From an uncultured Bacteroidales bacterium (GTDB lineage: Bacteria; Bacteroidota; Bacteroidia; Bacteroidales; UBA932), in the NCBI GenBank assembly GCA_905235675.1, contig CAJONC010000017.1, positions 1 through 33,367 of the forward strand: DNA of 33,367 nt. Reading direction: 5' to 3'. Positions 29,938-33,367 of the stretch are shown piece by piece. The notes beneath the pieces are model-generated. The model saw only the letters and a list, made by a program, of their open reading frames with translations. It made no database searches and was not told the DNA's origin. How positions within the stretch are numbered: the stretch's first letter is position 1; every line of letters starts with the position of its first letter. The translations under genes and the position numbers were made by a program.

Positions 29938-31760
29938 AACGAAGCCGCAATCTTGTGATAGGGCTATGGGTGGTGATTGCATTGCTGCTCTGCCGTATTT
30001 TCTATATCCAGATAATAGACAGTTCCTACAAGCGCGACGCCCGGAACAATTCTATGGTTTACACCACCATTTATCCTCCCCGCGGAATAATATACGACCG
30101 CAACGGAGAGGTGCTGGTGGGCAACCGCATCTGCTACGACATAATGGTGACCCCCCGCGAGGTGAAAGCCTTCGACACCCTCGCTCTGGCATCGGTGCTC
30201 GACCTCGACGCTGACTGGATACGGTCTCAGATGGAATACTACGGCAAGTACCGGTCCCGCATAGGCTTCCGCACCGTCCAGTTCGCCAAGCAGGTGCCGG
30301 TGGAGAGGTACATGAAGTTCGCGGAGAGGGCCTACGACTTCCCTGGATTCAGTGCGCAGGTGCGTACATTGAGGGAATATCCGTTCAATGCGGGAGGCAA
30401 TCTGCTGGGCTATGTGTCCGAAGTGAACGATTCCGACATACAGAAGGATCCGGACGCCTACCGCAGCGGCGACTACATAGGCAAGACGGGCCTGGAGGCT
30501 GCCCGCGAGCAGGAGCTCAGGGGAGAGAAGGGATACCATGTGTACCTGCGCGATTCCCGCAACAAGGTGCTGAATTCCTACAAGGACGGGGAGTTCGACA
30601 AGGAGGCTGTCCCCGGAAAGGACATAGTCACCACCATCGACGCCCACCTGCAGCAGTACGGGCAGGAGCTTATGAACGGTAAGAAGGGGAGCCTGATAGC
30701 GATAGAGCCTTCCACGGGAGAGATACTCGCAATGGTGTCCAGCCCGTGCATAGACGTGGACGTGCTCTCCGACATCGGCCGCCATTATGCCGAGATTGCC
30801 GCCGACCCCGGAAAACCCATGTTCAACCGTACAGTACAGGCCTCCTATCCCCCCGGATCGGTATTCAAGCTGGTGAACGGCCTGATCGGCCTTCAGGAAG
30901 GAGTGCTCGAACCCTGGTACCAGTATCCCTGCAGCCATGGCTATGCCTATACCAAGAGCCGCAAGCTGGGCTGCCACGGGCACCGCAGCCCCCTGAATCT
31001 CGAAGATGCGGTGATGATGAGCTGCAATGCCTACTTCTGCCATGTGCTCAAAAATCTGCTGGAGAATCCCGATTACGATTCGGTGGACGACGCTTTCGAC
31101 AAATGGCGCGAATATGTGCTGAGCTTCGGTTTCGGGCAGAAACTGGGCAGCGACGTCCCTTATGAGCTGGGCGGCAACATCCCCACATCCAAACTATACG
31201 ACAAGCGTTACGGCAAGCGCAGGTGGAAGACTTCCAATGTGATATCCCTTTCGATAGGCCAGGGGGAAATCGGCGCCACGCCACTCCAGATTGCGAACCT
31301 TGCCGCGATAATGGCTAACAGGGGATATTATTACATCCCCCATATCGTCAAAGATTCCGACAGCCTCACGATAGACCAGAAGTACAAGGAAAAGCACTAC
31401 ACCATGGTGGATACCACGCAGTTCCCTAAGGTGATAAACGGCATGTGGAAGGCTGTGAACGGCGGTCCGGGGGCCGGAGGAACGGCGGGAATGGCATGTG
31501 TGCAGGGTCTGGACATCTGCGGGAAGACGGGCACGGCACAGAATCCGCACGGGGCCGACAATTCCGTGTTCATCTGCTTCGCCCCGCGCGAAAATCCGAA
31601 AATTGCGGTGGTGGGATACATAGAAAACGCAGGCTGGGGCGGCTCCTGGGCATGCCCCCTTGCGTCGCTGCTGATAGAGAAATACCTGCTCGGGGGCACC
31701 ACGCGTCCCGAGTTGGAAGAAAGGATGATGAAAACTACTTTCAATGTACGGGGGAACTGA
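29928..31760 (+). CDS. mrdA: Penicillin-binding protein 2 (class B, elongation-specific)
   Basis: The 610-residue protein has an N-terminal membrane helix (about 9-30), the PBP dimerisation segment starting YPPRGIIYDRNGEVL, and a transpeptidase domain. The catalytic motifs are SVFK (S311, K314), SCN (365-367) and KTGT (533-536). It cross-links new glycan made by RodA during side-wall growth. Position between mreD and rodA confirms the PBP2 assignment against the division enzyme FtsI. It overlaps mreD by 10 nt and rodA by 17 nt. Confidence 0.95.
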   Translation: MEVKRSRNLVIGLWVVIALLLCRIFYIQIIDSSYKRDARNNSMVYTTIYPPRGIIYDRNGEVLVGNRICYDIMVTPREVKAFDTLALASVLDLDADWIRSQMEYYGKYRSRIGFRTVQFAKQVPVERYMKFAERAYDFPGFSAQVRTLREYPFNAGGNLLGYVSEVNDSDIQKDPDAYRSGDYIGKTGLEAAREQELRGEKGYHVYLRDSRNKVLNSYKDGEFDKEAVPGKDIVTTIDAHLQQYGQELMNGKKGSLIAIEPSTGEILAMVSSPCIDVDVLSDIGRHYAEIAADPGKPMFNRTVQASYPPGSVFKLVNGLIGLQEGVLEPWYQYPCSHGYAYTKSRKLGCHGHRSPLNLEDAVMMSCNAYFCHVLKNLLENPDYDSVDDAFDKWREYVLSFGFGQKLGSDVPYELGGNIPTSKLYDKRYGKRRWKTSNVISLSIGQGEIGATPLQIANLAAIMANRGYYYIPHIVKDSDSLTIDQKYKEKHYTMVDTTQFPKVINGMWKAVNGGPGAGGTAGMACVQGLDICGKTGTAQNPHGADNSVFICFAPRENPKIAVVGYIENAGWGGSWACPLASLLIEKYLLGGTTRPELEERMMKTTFNVRGN

Positions 31761-33036
31761 CAGAGGCATAAAAGGAACGATAGACTGGACTCTGATCCTA
31801 ATCTATCTGGTGCTGGTCTTTATAGGCTGGCTGAACGTGTATGCCTCCATCCATAGCCCCGACATGGGCAACGCCCTTTCCTTCGGGCTTCGCAGCGGGA
31901 AGCAGTTCGTGTGGATAATGACGGCTTTCGCGCTGGCCCTGGTGATACTTTTCGTGATTAACCCTAAACTCTGGGAGGTGCTGGCAACGCCGGGGTACCT
32001 GATAGTGCTGGTGCTGCTGGTGGCGGTAATCTTCGTCGGTTCCACGCATAAAGGCTCACATTCATGGTTTTCCATAGGGCCCGTGAGTTTCCAGCCGGCG
32101 GAGATATCGAAGATAACCACTTCGCTGCTGCTGGCGGTGATGATGAGCCGGCAGAATTTCTCCCTCCGGACATGGAGGGGGTTACGGACGGTGGCGCTGA
32201 TAATAGGCATCCCCATGCTGGTGATTCTGGCGGAGAATGAGACGGGTTCCGCACTGGTTTATACGGGGATGCTGTTTGTGCTTTATCGCGAGGGGCTTCC
32301 AGGCTTAGTGCTGGTTCTCCTCGGGCTATGCATAGTTTTCTTCATTCTGACGCTCAAGACTTCCATCCTGGTTTCGCTTATAGTTCTTGCTGTGATAGGG
32401 ATTCTTGCGCTCTGGTTCTTCCTCCGAAATACCAGGCCATTGTCGCGGGAGAGGCGTTCTTCGCTTTGGCTGCTCGCCCTTTCGGTGCTGGGATTCGCCG
32501 GTCTCGTGTTCTCGACAGACTTCGTTTTCAACCATGTGCTGCAGGATCATCAGCGGCTGCGCATCGAGGTGCTTCTGGGCCTGAAGGACGATCCGATGGG
32601 GGTGGGGTACAATGTGCGCCAGTCCATGATAGCGATAGGTTCCGGCGGCCTGTTCGGCAAGGGTTTCCTGAACGGAACGCAGAATACCGGAGGCTTCGTG
32701 CCCGAGCAGAGTACGGACTTTATTTTCTGCACGGTGGGTGAGGAATGGGGTTTTGTCGGATGTCTGGTCGTGCTGGTCCTGTACGGCTTGCTGATTACCC
32801 GTATCATCCGCGATGCCGAGCGCGCCCGCGAGAGTTTTACCCGAATCTACGGCTATTGCGTCGCCGCCTGCTTCTTCATGCATCTGTTCATAAATGTGGG
32901 TATGACGATAGGAATAATGCCCGTCATCGGCATCCCCCTGCCTTTCCTGAGCTACGGCGGATCCTCCCTCTGGGCCTTCACGGTGCTGCTCTTCATTTTC
33001 ATCGCCCTCAACAAGCAGGAAAAGAAATATTTTTAG
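31744..33036 (+). CDS. rodA: Peptidoglycan glycosyltransferase RodA
   Basis: The 430-residue SEDS-family membrane protein has about ten hydrophobic helices and family motifs such as GSHSWFSIGPVSFQPAEI (SEDS loop with the QPAE motif), a later GIMPVIGIPLPFLSYGGSSL, and the large loop containing QSTDFIF. RodA polymerises lipid II together with PBP2. The start overlaps the end of mrdA by 17 nt, the last gene of the five-gene elongation operon. No terminator is obvious; a tRNA promoter begins 1 nt after the stop. Confidence 0.94.
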   Translation: MYGGTDRGIKGTIDWTLILIYLVLVFIGWLNVYASIHSPDMGNALSFGLRSGKQFVWIMTAFALALVILFVINPKLWEVLATPGYLIVLVLLVAVIFVGSTHKGSHSWFSIGPVSFQPAEISKITTSLLLAVMMSRQNFSLRTWRGLRTVALIIGIPMLVILAENETGSALVYTGMLFVLYREGLPGLVLVLLGLCIVFFILTLKTSILVSLIVLAVIGILALWFFLRNTRPLSRERRSSLWLLALSVLGFAGLVFSTDFVFNHVLQDHQRLRIEVLLGLKDDPMGVGYNVRQSMIAIGSGGLFGKGFLNGTQNTGGFVPEQSTDFIFCTVGEEWGFVGCLVVLVLYGLLITRIIRDAERARESFTRIYGYCVAACFFMHLFINVGMTIGIMPVIGIPLPFLSYGGSSLWAFTVLLFIFIALNKQEKKYF

Positions 33037-33037
33037 T

Positions 33038-33045
33038 TATCTTTG
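33038..33045 (+). promoter_or_regulatory. -7 promoter element for the intron-containing tRNA-Leu
   Basis: TATCTTTG fits TAnnTTTG, directly after the rodA stop and 36 nt before the tRNA. It predicts a transcription start near 33050. Confidence 0.5.
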
Positions 33046-33081
33046 CACCTTGACCGGCAGCGGCTCCCCGCTCCGGCTCCC

Positions 33082-33367
33082 GCCTTGGTGGTGGAATGGT
33101 AGACACGAGGGACTTAGACATAATTTGAGTGCACTCTCTGAAAAGAGAGATGTAGAATGTCGTAAATTCAAGGGAACCTTAACGGGTAGCGCCGATGGTA
33201 ATCTTGAGCCAAGCCTTCAGACGAAGGAAGGTGCAGAGACTAGACACGACACACCTACGGGACAAGATGTCCTATGGTGAAGGAATAGTCCGGACCACAA
33301 ACAGGAATGGTGGCGAAAGCCATAGTGGCAAGAAAATCCCTTGGCCCGAAACGGCCGTGCGGGTTCG
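33082..33367 (+). tRNA. tRNA-Leu (anticodon UAA), interrupted by a group I intron; 3' end cut by window
   Basis: The 5' exon (33082-33115) gives acceptor strand GCCTTGG, the D-arm and the 5' half of the anticodon stem AGGGA with loop CTT. The 3' exon (33333 on) continues AAAATCCCT. Joined, the exons form a 5-bp anticodon stem AGGGA/TCCCT around the loop CUUAAAA, anticodon UAA. The variable arm GGCC...GGCC and the start of the T-arm GCGGGTTCG follow, where the window ends, so the acceptor 3' strand is not seen. The mature tRNA would read UUA and UUG. The break lies exactly between U34 and A35, the site used by the cyanobacterial and plastid tRNA-Leu introns. Confidence 0.93.
33116..33332 (+). 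ncRNA. Group I intron in tRNA-Leu(UAA), probable subgroup IC3
   Basis: A 217-nt insertion without an open frame. Helices drawn by eye: P1, exon ACUU (33112-33115) with GAGU (33127-33130), the last exon U making the diagnostic U-G wobble. P2, CTCTCT/AGAGAG (33134-33149) capped by GAAA. P3, TGTCGT (33158-33163) with ACGACA (33246-33251). P4, TTCAAG (33167-33172) with CTTGAG (33203-33208). P6a, CCTTC/GAAGG (33214-33227). P7, GACTA (33238-33242) with TAGTC (33286-33290). P8, CACC/GGTG (33252-33279). P9, TGGC-GAAA-GCCA (33311-33322). The intron ends in G (33332), the conserved terminal G. GTGCAGAGACTAGAC at 33231-33245 fits the R element. It should self-splice with guanosine. Subgroup comes from site and resemblance. 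Confidence 0.93.

Noticed and set aside
33050..33280. Small open frame of 76 codons over the tRNA
   Set aside because: It crosses the tRNA exon and the structured intron core; the RNA explains the sequence fully.
33082..33332. Reading the first tRNA half as a degenerate or truncated tRNA
   Set aside because: The missing half is found intact 217 nt downstream and the join restores a perfect anticodon arm.

Overview
The window reads as a chromosomal segment of a GC-rich member of the Bacteroidota, most likely order Bacteroidales. Three things point there. Promoters carry the Bacteroidota -7 element TAnnTTTG and there are no obvious Shine-Dalgarno sequences. The gene families fit: an S16 protein with an Ala/Lys/Glu tail, a DUF3109 protein, an M16-like periplasmic protein, and SufBCD without a nearby SufS. 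The mreBCD-mrdA-rodA cluster has the order usual for the phylum. Genus cannot be read from the sequence. Packing is very tight, with ATGA/TAATG start-stop overlaps, convergent genes 2 nt apart or overlapping, and no gene-free stretch above 300 bases.

Layout. 1-180: remnant of a transposase N-terminus (IS21-like helix-turn-helix). 185-7459: mostly envelope and metabolic genes, namely a C69 peptidase/sialidase-like fusion, a VanX-type D-Ala-D-Ala dipeptidase lipoprotein, an M48 lipoprotein protease, a glycerol-1-phosphate dehydrogenase (AraM/EgsA family), a secreted protein of unknown function, and chorismate synthase. 7500-11050: sufB-sufC-sufD-ispE, translationally coupled, with a SufD less than half the usual length. 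11068-13012: an EEP-fold lipoprotein facing rpsP-rimM. 13137-13219: tRNA-Leu(GAG) with a strong terminator. 13256-16413: a DUF3109 cysteine-rich protein coupled to a degenerate M16 protein. 16511-19183: a periplasmic TPR protein followed by a U32-family protein. 19186-23867: an unknown lipoprotein, ddl and a class A PBP. 23979-27503: topA, an Lrp/AsnC regulator and a convergent ispD. 27572-33036: mreB, mreC, mreD, mrdA and rodA. 33082-33367: a tRNA-Leu(UAA) interrupted by a group I intron and cut by the window end.

How the genes fit together. Much of the window serves peptidoglycan: Ddl makes the D-Ala-D-Ala end, PBP1A and PBP2/RodA polymerise and cross-link, MreBCD positions elongation, and the VanX-type lipoprotein hydrolyses D-Ala-D-Ala. 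IspD and IspE belong to the MEP pathway, and ispE is coupled to the Fe-S assembly operon.

The strongest unusual signal is the 217-nt group I intron inserted between U34 and A35 of tRNA-Leu(UAA). This is the site of the cyanobacterial/plastid tRNA-Leu introns, here in a Bacteroidota genome. Its helices P1 to P9, two GAAA tetraloops and terminal G can be drawn from the sequence. Other points of note are a set of promoters whose -7 box lies only 4-7 nt from the start codon (predicting leaderless mRNAs), the minimal SufD, the C69/sialidase-like fusion and an M16 homologue without its zinc motif.
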